Source of the DNA: Pyrrhoderma lamaoense
Lineage: Eukaryota; Basidiomycota; Agaricomycetes; Hymenochaetales; Hymenochaetaceae
Assembly (NCBI GenBank): GCA_002794735.1
Contig: NBAZ01000011.1
Coordinates: 186,001 to 250,000, forward strand
Reading direction: 5' to 3'
Length of the DNA stretch: 64,000 bases
The translations under genes and the position numbers were made by a program. The notes below the pieces were generated by a model that saw only the letters and a program-made list of their open reading frames with translations, had not been told where the DNA came from and made no database searches. Position 1 is the stretch's first letter; each line of letters opens with the position of its first letter. Shown piece after piece: positions 39,110 to 48,555 of this stretch.

Positions 39110-39482
39110 CCCTCCTTCCTTCGCTTTCTTTCTCCCATCCTACTTTCTCCCCTTTCACCACCTTCTCTAGCTCATCTCCCCCTCCTTCTCTAAGTTCGAA
39201 CTTACTTCTCTTTTTTCCTAACTTCCATATGCAGGCTCCTTAGATAGATTCGAGGTTCTCCTCCGTTTAGCACTCGATATACCCGTCGTTTTCGACTTTG
39301 CCTGAAGCGCATCCCTTGGTTCGATTTCATTCCGCCACTTCGTCTTCTCCGGGTCGATCCCTCACACTCCCCAATTTGCACTCGACCTTACTTCCCCCAT
39401 CCCTTCAAGATGCACTCGTTTATGGCCTCGAGTTCTTCTGCGTGGAGGAGGGAGTTGGGAGGTGGGGGAGCATTCGGGGGGG

Positions 39483-39604
39483 GGGGTATTCCCCTCCTAA
39501 ATACTCCTAGTAACACAGAATCTGGTGTAGTCAAACATAATTGAGGGAGATTATGCCTGCTTACTCCAGATTATGTGTTACTAGGAAGCATTTAAGGGGA
39601 ATAG
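39483..39604. repeat. Near-perfect palindrome, copy 3
   Basis: CTCCTAAATACTCCTAGTAA and CAGAATCTGGTGTAGTCA on the left, with AGATTATGTGTTACTAGG on the right; centre AATTGAGGGAGATT on the plus strand. In element orientation this is the inverted loop state, as in copy 2. Confidence 0.8.
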
Positions 39605-39779
39605 AGGATCTTCTCTGATGACCCCCCCCCCTTCCTCGCTTTCACTCTCTGCCACCGTCCTTGCACTTGCCCTGCTCATCCCCCCCTCCTTTTAATGTGC
39701 TACCCATCCTTCATTTCGCACTCGTATACATCTCCCGCCCTTCGAAATAGTGACAACGAGGATGGAGTGGGTAGCTTCC

Positions 39780-39889
39780 TCCTGAAAATTCCCTTGATAA
39801 CGCATTATCGAGTGAAGATGGGCTTGATTTGAGGAGCATGATCATTTACACCCAATCAATCTTTATTAGGATTTCTTAACGGGAGGGGT
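39780..39889. repeat. Second-type palindrome, copy 3
   Basis: Inverted counterpart of 36622-36729 (GATAACGCATTATCGAGTGA ... CATTTACACCCAATCAATC). Confidence 0.55.
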
Positions 39890-41556
39890 GGGAAGAATCC
39901 CCATTATACTAACCAACTCCCCATTTTCTATTAACCAAGTTCTATACTTCACTTGGCATACCGTGCCCGAGATCTACGTTCTTCAGGTCTTCGTCACACT
40001 TCGCAAATTATCGGGTTCACAGGTCTTAGGCTTGTATCCTTTTAGCTATGGTTTATACGATCACATTATTTTTCTTTTGCAGCAGAGAGTACTTCCACCC
40101 GTGCTTATTTACAGTTAATCATATGGCAATCACAAATCTGATTAAAAAATTGGGCGCTTGTTTCGAACACTACATATAATATTGAAAGGTACCAGAAAAG
40201 ATTAGCTAGAAGAAGGAGGGAAGAGTGGGGGGATATTCCCAATGCTACTCCCACCTCCCATTACCCTCCTTCACGTAAAATGGATTGAGGTTGTAAATGA
40301 GCGGGAGATGAAGGGAAGGTTAAGGTAAAGACATGTGCGGAACAGATAGAAGTGGGAGGGAGCGTTCCAAAGAAGACGAAGTGGAGAAGGAGTTCAGGCG
40401 AAAATCTAACTAAGGGATGCGCCCCAGGCAGAATCAAAACATGCAATAGTATCATCCAAAAATACGCGTACCATCAAATAGAAGAGGCTGGAACTCTCAC
40501 ATCCTCATTTTTGTTATCCGGAAGAATCTCAAACCAGCCAGTCCATAGTAGCTATCCATCCTATTCTGAATCTGCCCAGGATTTCGGCATCTTCAACGTA
40601 CCAGCTCGTTCAGACCGAGATAATGTATCATGTTCCAAAAATTTAGCCAATTATTATTTGTTCCTTTCCCCCGTATCGTATGAGTGCTACTCTGTATAAT
40701 GTATTGGATCACAAAATCTGATGATAGTAAAGGACAGCAGAAGGAGGGCAATATTTCTGGGCATAGTTTTCAGACCGCAATTGTGTTAGCCTCAGCCCAG
40801 ATGTAATGTAATTGCTCAGTTTCATGTGAAACTCATGATTTACCACTTGACCTTTAAACATTGACTTTGTCTTGTTGATAGGACATACGTTTATGCGTTT
40901 TGGATGATAGATTGTACCACAGAGTCGTTTAGTGGCGTATATCACTTTGCATATATTTTGTAGTATTCATTAATGTTTGGAAGAACTATGTTCGACTTCT
41001 TGACGAGATCGAGTGCACGCAAGAATGCAGTAAAGTCTGTATGCAATTTCCCGCTTTCTGAACAGTAAACAATTAATAGGTTCGAATGTTATATACAACA
41101 AACTCCCATAAATGGGTGATACAAGTCTATGTTTGCGTTAATGTCATATGAAAACTCTACCCTGCACCGAGAACTACGTCAACTCTCAATTTCCGTTTAT
41201 ACTCAAAGTCTAGATTAAACTTCTTTTGTCGAAGGAGTAGTCTGTATCAGCCTCAGCCATATGGTGAAAACAATAGAAACTATTTATCTCTGGATTAGCA
41301 AAGAACGTGATCGTTGTTGGCCACAATAGAGACCAGAAACGTTCACAAATGTCTTGGTCTCGATCAGTATTATGTGCTGCAGCTCACACAAAGTGTCTCT
41401 AATCCGTCTAAATGTCTCTAATATAACAATAAGCTGATGGTTTAGCGGGCCCATTCTTTACGGACATTGTACCCGATCCGATACGAGTGTTTGAGAATCG
41501 GAAGAATAGTGCTGACACTGATAGATTCATCCCAAACCTGGACAGGAGGATATCTC

Positions 41557-41564
41557 TATATAAA
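41557..41564 (+). promoter_or_regulatory. TATA box of repeat copy 4, rightward
   Basis: TATATAAA in the shared context GATATCTCTATATAAACC, followed by a long C/T-rich leader and a convincing intron end (CTAAC branch point, then TTTACAG at 41688). Confidence 0.45.
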
Positions 41565-41982
41565 CCCTCCTTCTGTCGATTCTTTCTCCCACTCTTCTTT
41601 CTCTCCTTTCACCACTTTTTCCAGTTCATTCCTCCTCTCCCTCTCTAAGTCCGAGCTTACTTCTCTTTCTCCTAACTTTCATTTACAGGTTCCTTTCTGA
41701 TGGATTCAGGCTGAACGACTGGTTTATCTTCTTCTACCCTAGCAGCGTCCTACATCATCCCCTCCGCTTCGCACCCGATATACTCATCGTTTTCGACTTT
41801 CCTGAGGCGCATCCCTTGGTTCGTTTTCCTCTGGCGTTTTTTCTCCACCTTGTTATCTCCAAGTCGATCCGAATTACACTCATCTTTACTTCGTCCATCT
41901 CTTCAACTCGCGCTCGCTTATGGCCTCAAACCCTTATACGTGGAGGAGGGAGTAGGGGGAGAGGAGTGTGGGCATTGGGGGT

Positions 41983-42101
41983 ATCCCCTCTCCTAAGTAC
42001 TCCTAGTAACACATTATCAGATGTAATCAGACATAATTTCCCTCGATTATGTCTGATTACACCAGATTATGTGTTATCAGGAGTTGTTAGGGGTATAGAG
42101 G
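41983..42101. repeat. Near-perfect palindrome, copy 4
   Basis: CTCCTAAGTACTCCTAGTAA and ATGTAATCAGACATAAT on the left, ATTATGTCTGATTACACC and GTTATCAGGAGTTGTTAGG on the right, centre AATTTCCCTCGATT. In element orientation the loop is in the same state as copy 1. Confidence 0.8.
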
Positions 42102-42244
42102 ATTTCACCATATGACCCTCCTCGTTCTCGCCATCTATCAAAGGCGTCACATATGAACCACTCATCCCACTTTTTTCAGGTTGCATTTTTCTACATATTC
42201 ACCCCCTCTATGCGGTAATAACGGGAGTGGGGCGAGGATTACGC

Positions 42245-42330
42245 CTAATCGTGCGTAGCTAAATATAACTGAGGGAGATTATGTCTAGTTATACCTGATT
42301 ATACGTTATTATAACTTTCGTGGGGTAAAG
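42245..42330. repeat. Second-type palindrome, copy 4
   Basis: CGTAGCTAAATATAACTGAG and GATTATGTCTAGTTATAC with partly matching outer arms (CCTAATCGTGCG / TGATTATACGTTAT). Confidence 0.5.
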
Positions 42331-42340
42331 GGGGAGAGTT

Positions 42341-43783
42341 CTATCTAGTGCTATTATCCATCTTCACAAATTCCATCACTTGAAGTCTATAATTCATCTA
42401 CGTGTCCAAGAGCTGCATTCACACTGTCCTTTGTTAAGCATCTTACTTTCCCTTCGTCTTCTACTTTGAAATCTGGTTCCTTCGAGTCTCCCAGGTTTCT
42501 ACCTTCAAATAGTCTAACTGCTTCTTTTCAGTGCACCTGGGCCTTTTCCCGAACACCTCTCTCGTTGACCGTCTTTCTTTAGTTATACAAACATTATTAA
42601 TCCGCTTTAACTTACCCCAAACAATGACGACCTTTTACTTGCATTGATAGTACTAGCAGACGTCAACGTAATCGAATACTTTGAAGGTATCATGACACCG
42701 TTATTTACTGGTTTATTCTATTAGCTAAAGGTTATTTGGTTACACTTTTCACCATTCGCATTAGAGTGTAACTCAAACTGGCCCCCTTCATAGTTAATCA
42801 AACGGACAACGAGCAACACAGAAGACGCCAGGTGAAGGGCAGGACATGGTTGTGAACGAGGGAAAAGACAAGAAAAGGAGGGCTTGATCATCAGTTGTAA
42901 AGCTTTGGAAAAGAAGAAGAGTAGCATAGGGGGAAAAGCGCAAAGTGAAGGTATAGAGTGTAAGTAAGTGCAAAGGGGAGAATTGAAAGCGAGAAAATGT
43001 TAAATATGTCTTCGAAGAAAAATATAAAATCCAAGTAAATACTGGTGTAGAGGACAGATGAAGATTGTTGATGTGCAAAGGCGAAGCGGATAGGTACAGA
43101 AGAACCAAGTATTCATATAACTTATACTTGAGGATGAGACGATGGTTTGTGACTCACGAATGTAAGTTAAATTTGTGTGGGAGGGAGAGGAATTTATATA
43201 ATGCCACAGGACAAGCCGAGAAGAAGCTAGCTGATGGACTATGTTCTAAATGAAGGAGACAAGTGAAACGAACAATAGCAAAGATGACTTCAAAATGCCG
43301 TGAGGTCTAGAGAGACAAAAGACAGAGAAGAGACATTGATGTTAGCTTCATACTTTTATTTTATACAAAATCATCTAGGTTAGACTTGAATAATTGTGAC
43401 AGAGAGATTATTTAAATTAGTGTATACTCAGAAATAATGAGTCCTGAAAACTGAAGTTCTAAAATACTTTCAATCAGTTCCAAATGCTATGTTTTGTTTG
43501 TTCTTGTTGCTTGTTGATGCTATACTCGCCTGTGACAAATACTGTGCTTATACGAGCAACTGAGTCTGATTGTTCTCAACATCTTATGATGGCGGGTAGT
43601 TCTCATAGTCGCATGACCCTGACGACGAAGCCACCGAAATAAAGGCATATAGGGCATACAAATGCAATACACCCCTTGGCGAGCACGGCCACGAAACTGC
43701 CTTAGTACTTTTGTGACCGAATAAATACGTGTTCAAGCTGCCACTATCTATTTCCATCATCTACTCAGTACATCGACTTCAGT
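42341..43783. other. Between repeat block and SPRY gene
   Basis: 1.4 kb. The first ~300 bases are Ser/Thr/Pro-codon-like in one plus-strand frame but have no start, splice sites or domain I can defend. The rest appears to be ordinary intergenic sequence. GAATAAATA near 43718 could be the TATA element of the SPRY gene. Confidence 0.4.
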
Positions 43784-44755
43784 ATGAGCTGGCTTAAGAA
43801 CCGTCTCAATCACAAACATATCAACCCAGATCTACCACCCGAATGGTCTGCCGCACCAGAAGCTTCTCGCACGTATGGCCTTTACAATGAAGCCCCGAAA
43901 GACGAATACGAAGCGGCAGAGGCTTTCTGCAATCGAAATCCGCCAGATAGACCACGTTTTCTCCCATCTGCCGACATTGAACGGATAAACTTACAAGGCG
44001 GGAAAGCTTGGACTTTAGTACAACCATCACTTTCCCGTTTTCGAGGTCGAATTCGTGATGTCCATGCAAGTTCGAAAGGTGGTCCGAAGGTCGTCGAACT
44101 TGAAACAGACAAGGACTGTGGAGATACATGCGTCTTTAGTAATTATCCTCTCATAGCGGGCCTCTACGATATCCAAGGAAAAGAAGGCGTATACTATGAA
44201 ACTACCATATTACAAATGGATGGTACCACAGCCATCGGTAAGTGGTTGTATTGTAGTCATCATTATCAGTCATTGATCTCCCTTTGTCATATACTAGGCC
44301 TAGCATGCAAACCATATCCTGAGTACCGTTTACCTGGATGGAATAGGCTCAGTGTTGCTCTGCATCTCGATGATTTACACAAATTCTTTGAAGATCCTGA
44401 TGGTGGTCGTCCTTATAGTGGGTTTCCTCCAGGAGCATCAATCAAAGAAGGAGACACCATCGGCTGTGGTTATAGGTTTCAAGATGGTTCTGTGTTTTTC
44501 ACATACAATGGTCAATTCCTTGGAAATGCTTTTGTTGGATTATTTCTTCCAAAAGAGAGTTATTATATCTATGCAGCGATTGGTGTAGGAGGACCTGGGA
44601 GGAACAAGATTCGTGTGAACTTTGGTGGAGACAATACCGATAATCTTGTGAGATGGATCCCAGGAAGAGAATGGTCCTGGTTAGCAGAGGGACATGTAGG
44701 CCGTATGGTTCAGTACAGAATCGTGAACGAAGAATTACCTGCCTACACCTTGTAG
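43784..44755 (+). CDS. SPRY-domain protein
   Basis: Likely a protein-interaction or adaptor protein; the SPRY domain is a beta-sandwich that binds short peptides. The N-terminal ~120 residues (MSWLKNRLNHKHINPDLPPE) precede the domain. The SPRY core is seen in GVYYETTILQMDGTTAIG, LPGWNRLSVALHLDD, EGDTIGCGYRFQDGSVFFTY and NGQFLGNAFVGLF, ending near YIYAAIGVGG and IRVNFGG. One intron of exactly 60 bases lies at about 44239-44298 (GTAAGT...TACTAG). It is a multiple of three without a stop, so a continuous translation contains 20 spurious residues (KWLYCSHHYQ...). The spliced protein is about 303 residues. The arrangement resembles fungal SSH4/EAR1-like or RanBPM-like SPRY proteins, but no transmembrane or LisH/CTLH region is present, so the subfamily is open. 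It is the only gene inside the second repeat block. Confidence 0.85.
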   Translation: MSWLKNRLNHKHINPDLPPEWSAAPEASRTYGLYNEAPKDEYEAAEAFCNRNPPDRPRFLPSADIERINLQGGKAWTLVQPSLSRFRGRIRDVHASSKGGPKVVELETDKDCGDTCVFSNYPLIAGLYDIQGKEGVYYETTILQMDGTTAIGKWLYCSHHYQSLISLCHILGLACKPYPEYRLPGWNRLSVALHLDDLHKFFEDPDGGRPYSGFPPGASIKEGDTIGCGYRFQDGSVFFTYNGQFLGNAFVGLFLPKESYYIYAAIGVGGPGRNKIRVNFGGDNTDNLVRWIPGREWSWLAEGHVGRMVQYRIVNEELPAYTL

Positions 44756-45589
44756 TTTTCTGCAACGACAGAAAAGGCACGTTCACTCGATGTTTACTTA
44801 AAACACATCAGTGTCATGTCTACAGAGTTGTTAGGTACAGTTGTAACGAACTACGTTGCAACAATATCGTGTTTATTTTTTATTGTAGATTAATAGCAGT
44901 GCGAAAGTTCTTCAGGGGATACGAGCGCAAGGGTAGCCAATTAGTCTGAAGATAGACATTAATTGGTATAAATTCAGCAATTAATGAGAATGGCCGAAAT
45001 CGTTATCCCATCAAAGACGGTCGAAGCGTAGCTATTGAGTTACATGACCAAATGATCATTAAACATGTACGCGAGATTAGTGGTTAACTATCAACATAGA
45101 AACTTTGTGCAATTCAAGTTAGTAACATCTTTGTTTGTCTTAGAGCTCTTATGAAGATCTCGTTGACCCCACCAACAAATCGTTATCCAACCTATCGCAT
45201 ATGTTTGAGAAAGGTGATGTGACTGTCGCGAAAACCTAAGGGTGCAAAATCAGATATGGCAGAAGATAGCGCCAGACATGCTTATTGAAAGTGAGACTAA
45301 AGTGGGTGAGCACAATGCGATTAAATCTTTTAGGGTAGGATAAAGATAAAGAAGAAAGAGCAGACAAATGCGATAGAAGATTGCAGAGGGTCAAAACTAG
45401 TGCCCAATCGAAAGGATGGATGAAGTAGGGCTCGCCAGAGTTGAAGCCGAAGGATCGAGAGGATGCTTACGAGGATCAGGATGAGTCCAGTCTAGAAGAG
45501 AATATGGATAAATTATGAGGGATGAAGTACAGAACATGTTGGAAGAAAGTGAGCGGTGGTTGGCACGTAGGAAAACCCCTCTCTCACCC
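44756..45589. other. Intergenic, nothing recognised
   Basis: About 830 bases between the SPRY gene and repeat copy 5. No coding exon or repeat match that I can support. Confidence 0.45.
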
Positions 45590-45593
45590 ATCC

Positions 45594-45690
45594 ATAAATT
45601 CCTAATAACGTATGATCAAGTGTAACTAGCCATGATCCCTCGATCAGTCTAACTACACCCGATTATGCGATATTAGTAATTTTAAGGAGA
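45594..45690. repeat. Second-type palindrome, copy 5
   Basis: CCTAATAACGTATGATCAAG and TACACCCGATTATGCGATAT around GATCCCTCGATC. Confidence 0.6.
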
Positions 45691-45850
45691 GGACTGCCTC
45701 GCCCATTCCATCGCACCATCCCATCTGTCACTATATCGAAAGCTGAAATGTAGACAAGTGCGAGATGAAGGAGTGTAGACAAGTGAAAGCTGAAAGAGAG
45801 ATTGTAGGATACGTGCGACTACGATGAGGGCTTCAAGGGAAATCCTCTGT

Positions 45851-45957
45851 TCCCCTCAATACTCAAGTAACACATAATCTAGTGTAATCAAACATAATTC
45901 CGTGAATTATGTCTGATTACACCAGATTATGTGTTACTTGAGTATATAGGAGGGGAT
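45851..45957. repeat. Near-perfect palindrome, copy 5
   Basis: CAAGTAACACATAATCTAGT and AGATTATGTGTTACTTGAG outside AATCAAACATAATTC / GAATTATGTCTGATT. The loop is eroded (CCGTG). The arms remain nearly perfect although the outer sequence (CTTGAG instead of CCTAGGAG) has changed in both arms together. Confidence 0.8.
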
Positions 45958-46374
45958 ACCTCTCGCGCCCCCTTCCCCTTCCACTACTCCACGTAAAGGA
46001 ATTTGAAGCCATAAACGAGCGCAGTTGAAGGGATGGACGAAGTAAAGACGGGTGCAACACGGGAAGAAGTGGGAGGTATCGAAACGGAGAAAACTAGGAG
46101 GAGAGGTTAATACAGGAGTAGTTCGAACCAAGTGATACGCTCCAGGAAAGTCGAAAACGACGAGTATATCGGGTATCGGGTGCGAAGCGGAGGGGATGAT
46201 GTAGGACGCTGCTTGGGTAGAGGAAGGTAAACTAATCATATAACTTGAATCTATCCAGAAGGAACCTGTAAATGAAAGTTAGGAAAAAGAAGAGAATGTT
46301 TGAACTCAAAGAAGGCTGGTAAAGGTGGTGGAAGGGGGAAAAGAAGGATGAGAGAAAGTAGCGAAGGAAGGGGG

Positions 46375-46382
46375 TTTATATA
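46375..46382 (-). promoter_or_regulatory. TATA box of repeat copy 5, leftward
   Basis: TATATAAA on the minus strand. Context GATATATCTATATAAACC, slightly changed from the other copies. Confidence 0.4.
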
Positions 46383-46930
46383 GATATATCCTCTTGGACA
46401 GGTTTGAGTTTGAACGAGAATTGTCAGCCGGGATTGCCAGCGTTAGCACTATTATTCTGGTTCGGATCGTCTTCAATATCCGTAAAGAAGGAGCCCGAGA
46501 CCCGTCAGCTTATTGTTATAATAGAGACATTTGGATGGATTAGAGACACTTTGAGTGAGCTGCAGCACAAAATACTGATTGAGACCAAGACATTTCTGTT
46601 ACGAATGTTTCTAGCCTTTATTGCGGATACCATCAAGCTCTTTGCTAATCCCCATATGGCTGAGGTTGATAAGATATAATTCTTCAACAAAAGAAGTTTA
46701 TACTGGACTTTGAGTATAAACCGCGGGTATATTTTTTATGACATAGACTTGTATTACCCACGAGCCGGAAGTTTTATGACAATATCAATTAAATTCATTA
46801 TTTGATTATCGTTTAGTAAATCCACATAATCTCAAATTGAAATATTTCCGTGATTGTACAACTGATAAAACGAAATCACTGTTCAAAGGTCAGATAAGAC
46901 ATAAAGTCTCGTTAAAATCGGATATTTGAT

Positions 46931-48555
46931 GTGGTCTAGAACTTACACCAAAGAGTATTACTGTCACTTTGCTGTCTTCAGACATTATGAGACAGCAAAC
47001 AAAAGCTTCGATGTATCATAGTAACTTGCATGTTCGCATGTATATCACCCAGTAACTCGTTTATAATAACAGCGAAAAAGGCGGGCAGTCTCGATACACA
47101 TTGATGTAATGCTAAGCTATATATCCTGAACTTGCCTTCGGCGATCCAACCAGTTCTAAACCTGCTTGGCGCTTTGGAATGGTCTGACTACCAATCAGCC
47201 CAGGCGAAAGACAATGCTGGAGATGAACAAAAGTAAGATAGGATCAATATGTTCCAAATACTCCGCCATCGCTCTAGGTCCTATTATGAAGATACAAACA
47301 GTAGTTTCAGATTCTCTTCCGGAATTCTTCTTTTTTTCACACATAAGCTGGCACTTCTGCATATCGATTCAGATTTTAGACCATGTATTTTGGAAGAGCC
47401 AGCGGCTACCAGCCCTAAAACGAGTTCTAAGTCTAGTGTTTCGGCACGCCCAGATTGAGGCTTGGCCATTTCAGAGTAAGGCAATCTGTTCCCGAGTATG
47501 GTTCCATATAACATCCATACCCTTACCTCAAGCTATAAATAACATGGACTACAACTAAAATTAATTCTTAGTAAAGTTCTTGAAAAATTATACGCGAGGA
47601 TAGCACACGACCAACACGTATAGTTGACGGACACCTAGCAAAGACCCGGGAAAAGACGAAGTCGTTAGAGCCTTAGATTAATACCACGATACAGCCATTA
47701 TTATCGAAGTTAAAGTTGATCGAAATATCGACTGGAGAGACTTATCATCGGAAATAAAGTGAATAGTTGGCCCTCTCACCTAACAAACTCCTAAATGCGA
47801 ACTTTTTCAACCATGTAACAACACCTGATATCTATGGAGTTCATAGACACGTGTGTATAGATGCTCTGATCTATTCTCTCATGTTCTCATATTGAAAAGA
47901 CCGACATAAGCAAGTGACATTACGCGAAAAATCATATGTTTTAATATACTCGTTACATAATCGCTTTGTTACTATAAGCAAGATTTGCTATAATTCTTAC
48001 TCAACTCAGAGTCTTTCACCACTCATACTGCTGAATGCAATGTCCTTGTAGCTGGCCTATCAAAATTTAAAACTCAAGAAACTATGATAGCTCTAAAAGT
48101 TGCTGTATGCAAAAGGAAACCCTCAGTTCAAGCTACAGGTTCTGTGACGACAACCTGAGTCTCGGAGCAATTATCGCTATGGTAAAACTATGAGTTTATT
48201 ATTGAGGCAATAGTCAATCTTGGCACACTTCAAGCACTCTTCTATCTGTATGGTTGTACGAATAAACTCAACTGTTCTTGAGACGGGCCGCTAATGTTCG
48301 TTGAAGCACCTGACAGTGACGTGTATTCTTGTGTCCATATGTATTTCGATCATCCTTCAAATACCCGAAATTTATAACAATATTGATATTCTTTGGCATA
48401 TGAAGAAAAGTGGATACCGGATGTATGATGTAGCTTGTGATCATTTTCTTCCCAGAAACATATTCTCGGAATCGGAACAAATTGATAATAATACTATAAA
48501 ATGGACTTCGCTGTTCACATTTCGATTCCCTTTTCACTGCCACCTACCTTTGACG
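46931..48555. other. Intergenic, nothing recognised
   Basis: 1.6 kb before the galactanase gene. The only element I can name is the TATA box at 48495. Confidence 0.45.
48495..48500 (+). promoter_or_regulatory. TATA box of the GH53 gene
   Basis: TATAAA, 56 bases before the start codon at 48556. This is rather close, so the 5' untranslated leader would be short. Confidence 0.4.

Larger units (their letters stand above)
38241..40190. repeat. Repeat copy 3 (right arm, inner), inverted to copies 1 and 2
   Basis: Mirror of copy 2 about a centre near 38.25 kb. The inner ~500 bases (37990-38490) do not pair and form a spacer. It runs TATA box (39102), C/T-rich leader, branch-like CCTAAC and 3' splice-like end near 39232, CCTGAAGCGCATCCCTTGGT near 39300, then palindromes at 39483 and 39780. 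An 11-G run lies near 39476. Confidence 0.75.
40191..42340. repeat. Repeat copy 4 (right arm, outer), inverted
   Basis: Mirror of copy 1. 40200-40950 pairs with 35640-36310; the segment around 40170-40280 is nearly identical to the complement of 36230-36340. It includes AATTGTGTTAGCCTCAGCC near 40780, resembling the marker segment of units A, B and C (TTGTGTCAGCCACAGCC), which links the two repeat blocks. Order: TATA box (41557), C/T-rich leader, CCTAACTTTCATTTACAG intron end (41671-41688), GCGCATCCCTTGGTTCG near 41807, palindromes 41983 and 42245. Confidence 0.75.
45590..46930. repeat. Repeat copy 5, outside the inverted repeat
   Basis: Orientation of copies 1 and 2. Contains both palindromes (45594, 45851), the leftward TATA box (46375) and a block at 46480-46720 matching 37480-37680 and the complement of 41200-41400 (GACATTTGGATGGATTAGAG; AAGAAGTTTATACTGGACTT). 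Similarity fades near 46930. Confidence 0.7.

Noticed and set aside
39296..39325. tRNA gene or tRNA-derived SINE, suggested by GGTTCGA
   Set aside because: No cloverleaf, acceptor stem or A box could be drawn; only the B-box-like bases are present.
35761..40699. Open frames of 100-130 codons inside the repeat copies (e.g. 35761-36156, 40352-40699, 34587-34895)
   Set aside because: They are broken differently in each copy, have no motifs, and drift as non-coding sequence does.
34502..45957. CRISPR-like array from recurring palindromes
   Set aside because: Spacing is kilobases, the intervening sequence is itself repeated, and the organism is eukaryotic.
33930..46930. Full-length retrotransposon or DNA transposon
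   Set aside because: No reverse transcriptase, integrase, transposase or helicase motif found in any frame of the repeat blocks.
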